Origin: Pichia kudriavzevii | Lineage: Eukaryota > Ascomycota > Pichiomycetes > Pichiales > Pichiaceae | Reading direction: 5' to 3' | Length of the DNA: 64,000 nt | NCBI RefSeq assembly: GCF_003054445.1 | Contig: NC_042509.1 | Span: 1,116,001 to 1,180,000 of the forward strand | In this document: positions 31,927 to 40,102 of the stretch, one piece after another | Position numbering within the stretch: the stretch's first letter is position 1 | Layout of the letters: every line of letters begins with the position of its first letter | Notes under the pieces: generated by a model | What the model was told of the DNA's origin: nothing | Database searches by the model: none | The model's input: only the letters and a program-made list of their open reading frames with translations | Translations under genes and position numbers: made by a program

Positions 31927-32102
31927 CGTGAATTTGTGGTGATATATCAAATTGGAACGACACGACAGATGCGAGAACTGAAAAAAGGAATATGAGAAGA
32001 AACCAGTGGCTAGCTATATACACCAACTCCCCCACCCCCCTAATTGTACTGTTATATGTGTGTATTTGTGTGTGTGTGTGTTTCCCTCTCCTTCTTGTGA
32101 GT

Positions 32103-32166
32103 CAGATACATCTGTTGCCAGATAAAACTGTTGTCAGATAAACCTGTTGTCAGATATACCTGTTGT
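32103..32166. repeat. 16-bp tandem repeat, four copies, in the CTF8 leader
   Basis: Four contiguous 16-base units, consensus CAGATAAACCTGTTGT, with one to three differences between copies. The array ends 40 bases before the CTF8 ATG and is probably in the 5' leader or core promoter. Confidence 0.9.
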
Positions 32167-32206
32167 GAGAACCAATTTGTTATTTCTTACAACTACAATA
32201 CCAGAT

Positions 32207-32686
32207 ATGCCAGTTACAAATATAAAAGTCGATTCTGCGCTCAGCTCACTGGAGACTCAGGGTTTACACCAGGTCTCGCCTTCATTGCAAGAGAAGCTCC
32301 ACCAAAAAATAGTAGCCACGCCCCTTGGTCTGACGCTGGTGGAGATCCAGGGCGAGTTATCACTACCAAAGACAAAACCCAATCATCTCAACGAAAGAGA
32401 ACAAGAGCTGTTTCGGAAAAATACCGTTCCGCAACTCCTTAAATCGATCCATTCTCTCCATGGTGATGTAGACACTGTCAAATTTGGCCATTTGGAACTA
32501 GATACCTCTCTTAATAAGGCCACACTCTTTATAAGCACAACACAAAGACTATTGGGGAAAATCGAAAAAATAGACCCCCCTCTTGGCGTATTGAAGATTC
32601 AACATGGTCCTGAAACCAGCTCTCAAATTATTGATGTCATCAACTCAAAAGTCATTTTCAAACAACGTCCACTACCTATAATGTGA
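32207..32686 (+). CDS. CTF8: Ctf8 subunit of the alternative RFC clamp loader
   Basis: Small subunit of Ctf18-RFC, which loads and unloads PCNA and supports sister-chromatid cohesion; it binds Ctf18 with Dcc1. The 159-residue protein matches S. cerevisiae Ctf8 (133 residues) in its diagnostic blocks: TPLGLTLVEIQGELSLP, the FGHLELD strand, ATLFISTTQRLLGK, and the C-terminal VIFKQRPLPIM, which is nearly identical. The ATG at 32207 is used because the frame upstream of it has no ATG. The N-terminus is about 25 residues longer than in S. cerevisiae. Confidence 0.93.
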   Translation: MPVTNIKVDSALSSLETQGLHQVSPSLQEKLHQKIVATPLGLTLVEIQGELSLPKTKPNHLNEREQELFRKNTVPQLLKSIHSLHGDVDTVKFGHLELDTSLNKATLFISTTQRLLGKIEKIDPPLGVLKIQHGPETSSQIIDVINSKVIFKQRPLPIM

Positions 32687-33237
32687 CAAGGAGAGAGTCC
32701 ATTCACCCTTCCATGTAGCGTCTACCTCCCTACTAACCCCATGGTTCTAATTTTTTTTTCCCCCTTTTGGCACTCCACTATTGAAACGTCTCCTTTGGGT
32801 AAGTGGTCCCTTAGGCTCGGCTTTATTTCGCTCTCTGGATTTTTTTTTATTCTCCATGTCCTCGGGTCTCTCAAACTGACACGGCAATAGTACATTGACA
32901 GGTTTTCCACTCTGTCCCTGTTCTTTGTGGCATTACAATGTAAACAATCGCCGTCTTTTCTCTCTCACCGATGGAGACGGTCATGTGCATAACATTGCTT
33001 GGAGTCATCTTACCCATTCTTTCCCTCACGCCAACACTTACCCTGATCATCATTGGCCCCGCTTCGTTGAAGCTTATTGGGCTATTGAAGATTCTAATCG
33101 TAGGTTATATAAATAAATGTATATGGAGGTATATGTCTGTATCTTTGTTTTTTCTCTTCTTCTTGTTTCTCTGTTACTTTTTTTTTTCTCCACTCTCTTG
33201 GAAAAGACAGGGTTTCTAGTATCTGCATATAGCAAAT
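32687..33237. promoter_or_regulatory. CTF8 3' region and amino-acid permease promoter
   Basis: No coding signal. A TATA box (TATATAAA at 33106-33113) lies 125 bases before the permease ATG, followed by a T/C-rich stretch, a usual arrangement for a regulated, well-expressed yeast gene. A lone TACTAAC at 32731-32737 has no fitting splice partners. Confidence 0.55.
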
Positions 33238-35013
33238 ATGAAGTCCTTGAGCAGCTACTTCAAACAGAAAAACACATCCTTAACGGAAACAAGCTCCGCT
33301 AACACAGACACCCACTACGAAATCGATGGCACTACAAAGGGAATCACGCATGTCGAGTCCTTCTCCAGTTCCAACGACCAGTATTCACAGGAAATAAGGG
33401 AAACAAAAGGCACACATGGGTATGACTTCCACCTAGAAAAAGAAACGGGAGAAGACGGACAAGATGGTAATGATAGTGGCAGTGTAAATGAGGAAGAAGC
33501 TCAGGATTTGGAGCTCTTTGATGTTCCGCCAGAAGGCTCGAGGTTGAAGAGAGACTTCAAGAAAAGACACGTTGATATGATGGCAATAGGTGGGGCCATT
33601 GGTACTGGTTTGATTATAGGTACTGGAACGGCGTTAAAGCGTGGGGGTCCTGCGTCGATGTTTATCAGTTTTATATTTACGGGCTCTTTGTTGATTGTCG
33701 TGTTGTTATCCTTGTCGGAAATGGCAGCATTCGCCCCAATGGATAAATCCTTCTCTGGTTATGCAGCAAAGTACGTGGATCCGGCATACGGTTACGCCAC
33801 AGGTTGGAACTATTTCTATAAGTATTCCATCAATCTAGGAGCAGAGTTGAGTGCCATTGGTTTGGTCATCCAATATTGGAGACCAGACTTAAATGCAGGT
33901 ATTTTTATTTCTGTTTTTCTTGTTGTCTTGATGACTTTCAATTACTTCAGTGTCCGTTATTTTGGTGAGGTTGAATTTTGGGGGTCTGTCACCAAATTAT
34001 TGGTATTGTTTATTTGTTATGTGACTGCCATTGTGATTACATCGGGCGGTGGACCAAAACATCAAAGTATTGGGTTTCAATATTGGAGGGAAAATGCGTT
34101 TGTGGAGTACTTGGTCCCCGGTGCCACGGGGAGATTTTTGGGGTTTTGGGCTTGCACCGTTCAATCATGTTTTGCTTATACAGGCAGTGAGACCATTGGT
34201 ATCTATTTTGGTGAGGCTCCAAACCCTAGAAAGACGATCCCTGGAGCTGCACGGAATGTTTTGTTTCGTATCTGTGGGTTTTACATTGTGGGTGCATTAC
34301 TAATTGGATTGATTATATCACCAAAGGACCCCTCTTTGGCTAGTGCAAATACATCCAACGCATCAGGTTCCCCCTTTGTCATTGCTTTTGAAAATGCACG
34401 TATTAGAGGTATGCCTGATTTCATCAACGCAATGCTATTGGTTTTCATTAGCACGGCAGCAAACGCAAATATTTTCATCAATGCAAGGACAATGTACGGG
34501 TTGGCAAGAGATGGACAAGCTCCTAAACTTTTCATGAAGGTCAACAAGTTCCACGTTCCCTACTATGGAGCAGCTTTGGGTGGTATCATTAGTCTCATAG
34601 CATACATGGAGTGTGGATCAACTTCGGCTGCTAACGTTTTCGGCTATTTGACCAGCTCGGTCACAGTTTTTGGTATTTTGAACTGGATATCCATTCTAAT
34701 CTCCTACATCAGATACAGGAAAGGTATTGAGCTGCATAACATCCCCCATGAGGCAATTCCTTTCAAGATGTGGTGGCAACCATATCCTGCGTATATTGCC
34801 TTGTTTTTCATATGCACAATCACCTTCTTCTTTGGATATTCGTCGTTTGTCCATGGCTTCCATTACAAACTGTTCCTCACTTCATACGTTGGACTTTTCG
34901 TCTACTTGGGGAACATATTCCTATGGAAGTTTTGGAAGAAGACAAAGAAGGTCGATCTATTAGAAATGAAAGAATTCTATACGACGAATGCAGAACGTAA
35001 TTTGCGCTTGTAA
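33238..35013 (+). CDS. Amino-acid permease, YAT family, Dip5-like
   Basis: Plasma-membrane amino acid:proton symporter of the yeast amino-acid transporter family. The cytosolic N-terminus (about 105 residues) ends in RLKRDFKKRHVDMMAIGGAIGTGLIIGTG, the hallmark of TM1. Twelve membrane segments follow within 591 residues, with the family blocks GGGPKHQSIGFQYWR and SCFAYTGSETIGI. These blocks are closest to Dip5, the acidic amino-acid permease, but the TM1-TM3 region differs, so the substrate remains a guess. Lysines in the N-terminus could serve for ubiquitin-driven turnover. The TATA box 125 bases upstream fits nutrient-controlled expression. Confidence 0.9.
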   Translation: MKSLSSYFKQKNTSLTETSSANTDTHYEIDGTTKGITHVESFSSSNDQYSQEIRETKGTHGYDFHLEKETGEDGQDGNDSGSVNEEEAQDLELFDVPPEGSRLKRDFKKRHVDMMAIGGAIGTGLIIGTGTALKRGGPASMFISFIFTGSLLIVVLLSLSEMAAFAPMDKSFSGYAAKYVDPAYGYATGWNYFYKYSINLGAELSAIGLVIQYWRPDLNAGIFISVFLVVLMTFNYFSVRYFGEVEFWGSVTKLLVLFICYVTAIVITSGGGPKHQSIGFQYWRENAFVEYLVPGATGRFLGFWACTVQSCFAYTGSETIGIYFGEAPNPRKTIPGAARNVLFRICGFYIVGALLIGLIISPKDPSLASANTSNASGSPFVIAFENARIRGMPDFINAMLLVFISTAANANIFINARTMYGLARDGQAPKLFMKVNKFHVPYYGAALGGIISLIAYMECGSTSAANVFGYLTSSVTVFGILNWISILISYIRYRKGIELHNIPHEAIPFKMWWQPYPAYIALFFICTITFFFGYSSFVHGFHYKLFLTSYVGLFVYLGNIFLWKFWKKTKKVDLLEMKEFYTTNAERNLRL

Positions 35014-35303
35014 TTGGCATATGTGCCGTTGCTAGTATACTTTATTTTTGTCTCATCCTTTTTCCATGCCTCATTCCGAGGAATATTATTATCTATATGC
35101 ACCTACATTTTATTACATGCAGACGTCGTTGAATGTTTGAGTGACACCTTCTCTGAAGACTCTCACACATGCTAAACTGTTTGAATTTAAAAATAGCATC
35201 TACGAAAAATACATAAATAACTACACTTCTCTTTGTGGACTTTTTAAAAAGTCTGTCCCCACCCCCTTTAGAGTGGAAAGAAAAAGTAACCGCAACAAGC
35301 AGA

Positions 35304-35573
35304 ATGCAGCTACTAAGGGGGGCTTTAGCAATAACAGTGGTATCCGCAACATTACTTCTTTCCGCAAGTGCCGGCTGCGCACTTCCTATAACTGGACAGG
35401 ACGTGTACATCATAACAGAAAGAGAACTATATGAATCACTACCTGATGTAAACAGCTTTCAACTAATATTTGTTGATGATGATCAAGACGTTTCCAACCA
35501 CCCACAGAAAAAGGCCTCTTCCGGTAACTTCCAAATGGCCGATCCCTATGCAGATGTACTTCTCCTATATTGA
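35304..35573 (+). CDS. Possible small secreted protein
   Basis: An 89-residue frame starting at ATG 35304. The first 25 residues look like a signal peptide: short basic start (MQLLR), hydrophobic core GALAITVVSATLLLSASAG, and small residues for cleavage around ASA-GCA. The mature part would be about 64 residues, acidic (VDDDQD), with at most one cysteine, no repeats and no Kex2-like KR site. It has no homologue that I recognise. It lies on the same strand between the permease (290 bases upstream) and APN2 (602 bases downstream). The signal-like start argues for a real gene; the short length and lack of known relatives argue against. Confidence 0.4.
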   Translation: MQLLRGALAITVVSATLLLSASAGCALPITGQDVYIITERELYESLPDVNSFQLIFVDDDQDVSNHPQKKASSGNFQMADPYADVLLLY

Positions 35574-36175
35574 TGACGGCATGCGCACCAATGAGAGAAC
35601 ACCACGTATTTTCACCCATCCATTCTACATGCGGAAGTCTTCTTCCGAATATGTGCATCCAATATCATTGATCATGCATTTAAATATGCATACATCTGCA
35701 TTTTTCCTGCATTCCATTGCGAACAGCTGCATACTATTGCATTAGTACGTAACATATGCACAGCCTACTTCTTCCACAGAAATTTGCAGAAAATTCCCAG
35801 AAATGAGGGTATTAAAGGCACACCAAAAAGATAGTCTAAGCAGAGACTAATGCAAATATACCACTGCAAACGCAATTTCTAGATTCGCTTTTCAACGTGC
35901 GCGGTTGCTGAAGCAGAGGACACAAAATTTGTAACTTCTCTCAGGGGAAGCCAACAAAATTCTTACTAAAATGCCACATTCCAACTAAAAACTATAGCAC
36001 GTGACATTTTCTGTGTGTCTGCTATAGTGTGTGGGTCACGTGCAGAGGGGAATTTTGTTAGAGCATTTGCAGTTGGTATACTTGAAGGTACTCGCACATT
36101 GTTATCTAATTAATTACCACTCTTTATATATACAACAAGCAAATTTCAATTGTGTATAACACTTAATCAGATACT
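35574..36175. promoter_or_regulatory. APN2 upstream region with TGCAT array and paired CACGTG sites
   Basis: No gene seen. The left part has seven TGCAT copies with helical spacing (35654-35742). The right part has two CACGTG boxes in inverted nine-base contexts (35997-36005 and 36035-36043). A TATATATA-like run at about 36126-36132 may be the APN2 TATA element. Confidence 0.55.
35997..36043. promoter_or_regulatory. Inverted pair of CACGTG boxes before APN2
   Basis: GCACGTGAC at 35997-36005 and its exact reverse complement GTCACGTGC at 36035-36043. RTCACGTG is the Cbf1-type bHLH site. The second box lies 133 bases before the APN2 ATG. Confidence 0.55.
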
Positions 36176-37948
36176 ATGGCCATCAATGTGGAGGGGGAGA
36201 TACCTGATCTACCCACCAGTGAGTGCATACGTTTGGTGTCTTTCAACATAAATGGATATAAAACTCTATCTCATTATCATCCATGGAACACGTTGAACAA
36301 ACTATCGGAAATTTTCACATATCTAAAGGCTGACATCATAACGTTCCAAGAACTAAAGCTGCAACGTTCCGATATATCTAAGGACATAGCTTCTGTTACT
36401 GGATTCACATCGTTCATTACCATCCCCCAGACTAAACGTGGCTACAGCGGTGTGGCAGTATTTGTCAAGAATGATTTACATGGGTTGAAAGTTACTAAAG
36501 TTGAAGAAGGCATAACTGGTTATCTCAACCTCTACAACGAGCCAACACAAAACTATAGAAAAAAATGGGATCTCGAAGGAGAATCAGGCATATCCATTGG
36601 TGGCTACACAGACAATCTAGTTGACTGGAAGGAAGGACAACGTTTGGATTCCAATGGCAGGTGCATTGTAGTAGAACTCAACAATAAGATGGTCATTATA
36701 TCCGTCTATTGCCCAGCCAATTCCATGGGCTCTGAGGTTGAAGAACAGGATAGATGTCTGTTCCTTGAGACATTGTTCAAAAGAGCCGAGAATCTACAGA
36801 GGATGGGGAAAAATGTGATCATTATGGGGGACATCAATGTTGCTCCGAGTTTGATCGATCGTGATGATGTTATCAACGAAGGATTGAAAGAGGGAACTCT
36901 ACGGTTGTTGAAAAATAGAGATGCTGATTTTGAGTTGGTGAACAAGGAGAAAGTTATTGAGTTTAGAAACAGTACGCCAGCAAGGCGAATATTACATGAT
37001 TATTTGTACGATTATAATGAATTCGATAAAGAGAAAAACAAGGAGAAAATCTTATATGATCTAGGAAGGAGTCGAAATAGGAAACGACTGAAAATGTACA
37101 CCTGTTGGAATACTTTGCTGAATAACAGACCGATGAATATAGGTTCGAGAATCGATTTATTCTTGGGCACTAAAACAATTGAAGAAAACATTCAAGACTG
37201 CAACATATGGTCGTTTCTTTATGGGTCTGACCACTGTCCGATTTACTGTGATATCAATATCTCAGACACTGATATGAAAGACCAGAAGCCAAAATTGAAG
37301 CATTTCGAAGCCATGTCTTATTACGGCTTGAAGACTAGCAAAAGTATAGACTCCTTTTTCAAGCCAAAACCTTCAAAGAATGCAACTGAATCGAAGCCCC
37401 CGAGTCCAAAGGCTAACTCAGAGTCGATAACAAAGCGCTCCTCTACTACACCATCTTATATGAGCCGTAAGAAGCAAAGAGGTCAGTCAACTCTGATTTC
37501 AGTGCTTAATAAAAAAAATCGAGAAAGAGAAAAACGTAACTCGGGCTCTCTGTTTGTCTATAGTGATGAAGAATTCAATGATGATCTTGGCTACAGTAAT
37601 AGCAGCGATTGCAATAATAGAAATAATGGGAATACTAACAATAACAATAATAATATTGGCAGTGATAACCCTACGCTTCAAACAGAAACTACGCATGAGG
37701 AAAAATCTCCAAAATTGACGTCTCTGCAGTTTGCAAATATGCTGAAAGAAAACTCAGGGGTCATACCGAGATGTGGACATGATGAATTGTGTGTGTTACG
37801 ACTAGCGAAAAGGGGTTCTAATGCAGGCAAAAAGTTTTGGTGTTGCTCTAGACCACCTAGAAATGCCACTTGGGCACATGATCATAACGAAGATAACGCG
37901 GACGAGTCTCAGTTCCAGTGCAAGTTCTTCAAATGGGCTACACGGTAA
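36176..37948 (+). CDS. APN2: AP endonuclease 2, exonuclease III family
   Basis: Class II apurinic/apyrimidinic endonuclease with 3'-phosphodiesterase activity in base-excision repair; nuclear. The catalytic domain (about residues 15-385) shows the exonuclease III motifs: SFNINGYKT (Asn), TFQELKLQ (Glu), GDINVAPSLIDRDD (Asp/Asn) and the closing GSDHCPIYCD (Asp-His). The tail carries a PCNA-binding-like motif (SIDSFFKPK) and an Asn-rich stretch. A C-terminal GRF zinc finger (about 529-588, with Cys-Gly-His, FWCCSRP and QCKFFKW) is typical of the APN2 branch. The length of 590 residues compares with 520 in S. cerevisiae. Confidence 0.95.
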   Translation: MAINVEGEIPDLPTSECIRLVSFNINGYKTLSHYHPWNTLNKLSEIFTYLKADIITFQELKLQRSDISKDIASVTGFTSFITIPQTKRGYSGVAVFVKNDLHGLKVTKVEEGITGYLNLYNEPTQNYRKKWDLEGESGISIGGYTDNLVDWKEGQRLDSNGRCIVVELNNKMVIISVYCPANSMGSEVEEQDRCLFLETLFKRAENLQRMGKNVIIMGDINVAPSLIDRDDVINEGLKEGTLRLLKNRDADFELVNKEKVIEFRNSTPARRILHDYLYDYNEFDKEKNKEKILYDLGRSRNRKRLKMYTCWNTLLNNRPMNIGSRIDLFLGTKTIEENIQDCNIWSFLYGSDHCPIYCDINISDTDMKDQKPKLKHFEAMSYYGLKTSKSIDSFFKPKPSKNATESKPPSPKANSESITKRSSTTPSYMSRKKQRGQSTLISVLNKKNREREKRNSGSLFVYSDEEFNDDLGYSNSSDCNNRNNGNTNNNNNNIGSDNPTLQTETTHEEKSPKLTSLQFANMLKENSGVIPRCGHDELCVLRLAKRGSNAGKKFWCCSRPPRNATWAHDHNEDNADESQFQCKFFKWATR

Positions 37949-38243
37949 TGTAATTATGTAAGGTTTATAATAATGAATCACATTCGGCTGATCATTGATG
38001 TGGTCCCTCTATTGTCCGTCTGGAAGGTAAACATACCCATGAAGATAGAAAACAAAATCATAATTGAATTAAAGTTCAATGCTAGAATTAGAAGCAAAGC
38101 CGGAATGAAAATTGAGAATTTTCATGGTGTGGAAAATTTTAGTTATGAGAATTTTTTTTATTTTTTTTTCTTCTTCTTGTGATTTCATATATTTGAATCT
38201 TCTTATTAACCAAATCCAACAATTCATCCATTAGTCTCTAATA

Positions 38244-38621
38244 ATGAGTGATTCTGTAAAGATTTCAAAAGAGGTTCTTAAGGAGGTCCTTCCTGTTGAT
38301 CCAGGAAAGGGTAAAAGAGTCAGCGGTAAGAATTGGAAAGTTGAGAAAAATGCATTTAGAATCAAATCGCTAGGTGTTAAGTCATCATGGCAAAAGAAGC
38401 AAGAGCAAAGGGCGAAAGAGCAGCAAGACAAGGCTAAATTGAAGGAGTTACAAGCAGAGAAGGAAGAGGAAAGGAAGGCAAGGATAAACAAGATCAAGGA
38501 AAGACGTGCTAAGAAGGCCGAAGAGGAGAGATATGAAAAATTGGCCCAAGTTATGCATGCCAAGAGGGTAGAGAGACTAAAGAGAAGGGAAAAGAGAAAC
38601 AAACTGCTGAAGGAACGCTGA
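38244..38621 (+). CDS. CGR1: rRNA-processing protein Cgr1
   Basis: Nucleolar protein needed for 60S subunit maturation. The 125 residues match the family (120 in S. cerevisiae). VSGKNWKVEK near the N-terminus is followed by a long, highly charged helix, and the protein closes with MHAKRVERLKRREKRNKLLKER, almost identical to the yeast C-terminus. It follows APN2 on the same strand with a 295-base promoter containing a T-rich run. Confidence 0.95.
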   Translation: MSDSVKISKEVLKEVLPVDPGKGKRVSGKNWKVEKNAFRIKSLGVKSSWQKKQEQRAKEQQDKAKLKELQAEKEEERKARINKIKERRAKKAEEERYEKLAQVMHAKRVERLKRREKRNKLLKER

Positions 38622-39262
38622 ACTTGCCATCCGGTGAACGACATTGTCAGAAGTTGTCAAACAAATCTATAAAGTATATCAATCTTAATAACCACACTTG
38701 TAAATTAATATGGAAAAGCTTGGAAAAAATAGTTTGGTTTGGAGAAGATCCACGAAAACTAGCGTGGCTACAAACTACATTCTTTATAAAATAAATATAT
38801 GTACTATCTGACACTCACATTTCCGTTCTTCGAAAAGATCCATGCGAGTTCTTATTAGTACAACGTTGATCTCTCCATCCATTATCACGTTCTAAGCCTA
38901 TATCTATTTGAAAAATAGCAAGCACCAAGGGCAAGCTGCTGACCTTCTAAAGCACATTCAAAACATGAAACTTGGAACCACTCACAGAAAGTCCACTCCA
39001 AGGATACGCCCTCAATAGTCAATAAAGAAGAACATGGTGTGAATAAAAACTATTCACGATCTGCCAAATCGACTACCAAAGACTAGAACAATATGTAAAG
39101 TGAAAACAAGACCACGAGTCTCCTGATACTGGAAAAGAACAAACAACCCCCCAAGATGCCTCCCTGTTATTGAAAACAGAGAAAGGATTAGCGTACTGTC
39201 TATAGGATGGTTTTGGTACAAGAAAGGAAAAAAAAATCAAAAGAGGTTTGGGCGTGTCCAAC
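38622..39262. other. CGR1 to MAPR-gene intergenic region
   Basis: 641 bases with no ORF, tRNA box, long repeat or recognised site. It would contain the CGR1 terminator and the promoter of the next gene. An ATAAAATAAATATA stretch near 38787 is the most TATA-like element. Confidence 0.4.
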
Positions 39263-39928
39263 ATGCCAAACAACATGGAATCTCGCTCTCTTTTATATCC
39301 TGTAATTTATGACCTTAATTTTTCATATAAAATTTGGCAAACATCAAATGAGGGCTTCTCTAAATATAATTCCAAGTCTGACATTTGTAGTGTAGACATG
39401 TTTATTGATACCCTCCGCATAATATCTGGACTTTTGCTCTTTAATGCAATCAGCTCATACGTATTCACCGGAACCTCCACTTGGGGGTATAAAGGGAAGT
39501 GGACAAACACGGAATACCTCTATCACCGGTTACGTGGGTCTCCTCTGAGGAAATACACAATTGAATCACTGGAAGCGTCACTCCATTCGACCAGGTATTT
39601 ATTGTCAATCAATAAGCAAGTGTTTGATGTCACGGCTGGTGGCGACACATATAATCCACACAAGAAGCTGAAATCCAAATACTCTACATTTGTGGGCCGA
39701 GATTGCACACGGATGTTCATCAATGGATGTTTCCACGATATGGAACAATGTACGTGGGATTTGAGAAATATTGGATTTGACAATGAATGGGTCGAGAAGA
39801 CAGTTGACCATTGGGTTAGGTTTTACGAAAACCATCCTAGATATTGGAAGGTTGGTTACCTGGAGGCTGATTCGCCCAACGAGGAACCAAAACAGTGTCT
39901 CAGTGGTGTTAGATACCCAGGCCAATAA
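39263..39928 (+). CDS. Cytochrome b5-like heme/steroid-binding (MAPR family) protein
   Basis: A 221-residue membrane-anchored protein of the Dap1/PGRMC fold. One hydrophobic segment (RIISGLLLFNAISSYVF, about residues 53-69) comes before the b5-like domain. That domain has the MAPR pattern: LLSINKQVFDVTAGGDTYNP, then FVGRDCTRMFINGCF, corresponding to the Tyr-ligand loop and the AGRDASRAF block of relatives. Dap1 in S. cerevisiae is shorter and ends differently, so this is likely another fungal MAPR branch with unknown partner, perhaps an ER P450. The start is the first in-frame ATG at 39263; a second follows at 39275. Confidence 0.8.
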   Translation: MPNNMESRSLLYPVIYDLNFSYKIWQTSNEGFSKYNSKSDICSVDMFIDTLRIISGLLLFNAISSYVFTGTSTWGYKGKWTNTEYLYHRLRGSPLRKYTIESLEASLHSTRYLLSINKQVFDVTAGGDTYNPHKKLKSKYSTFVGRDCTRMFINGCFHDMEQCTWDLRNIGFDNEWVEKTVDHWVRFYENHPRYWKVGYLEADSPNEEPKQCLSGVRYPGQ

Positions 39929-40102
39929 AACAAAAGTGTTCAATTTCAAGGAGATTTTAGTCTTCTTCTTTTTTGTGTTTGTTAATTATATAACTATATA
40001 GTTGAAGACATTTATATCCTTGTGCTAATAGCTAAAAATAATAATGGAAGAATAATAGCGATGATGATAGTAATAGTAACTGTTGAATATCCAGCTTACC
40101 CA

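Larger units (their letters stand above)
30522..32206. other. Long intergenic region before CTF8
   Basis: About 1.7 kb without a gene I can support. It holds a purine-rich AGTGAA/AGTAAA tract (30780-30830), a 9-bp tandem repeat (31536-31580), an MCB-type ACGCGT at 31921-31926, a short GT run near 32056-32082, and a 16-bp tandem repeat just before CTF8 (32103-32166). Short open frames here either start without ATG or are low-complexity. The size would allow an unrecognised RNA gene, but I see no tRNA or snRNA hallmarks. Confidence 0.5.

Noticed and set aside
32731-32815. TACTAAC followed by CTTAG between CTF8 and the permease
   Set aside because: The only upstream donors would lie inside CTF8, whose frame is complete and conserved to its last residues; the permease ATG is 420 bases further on.
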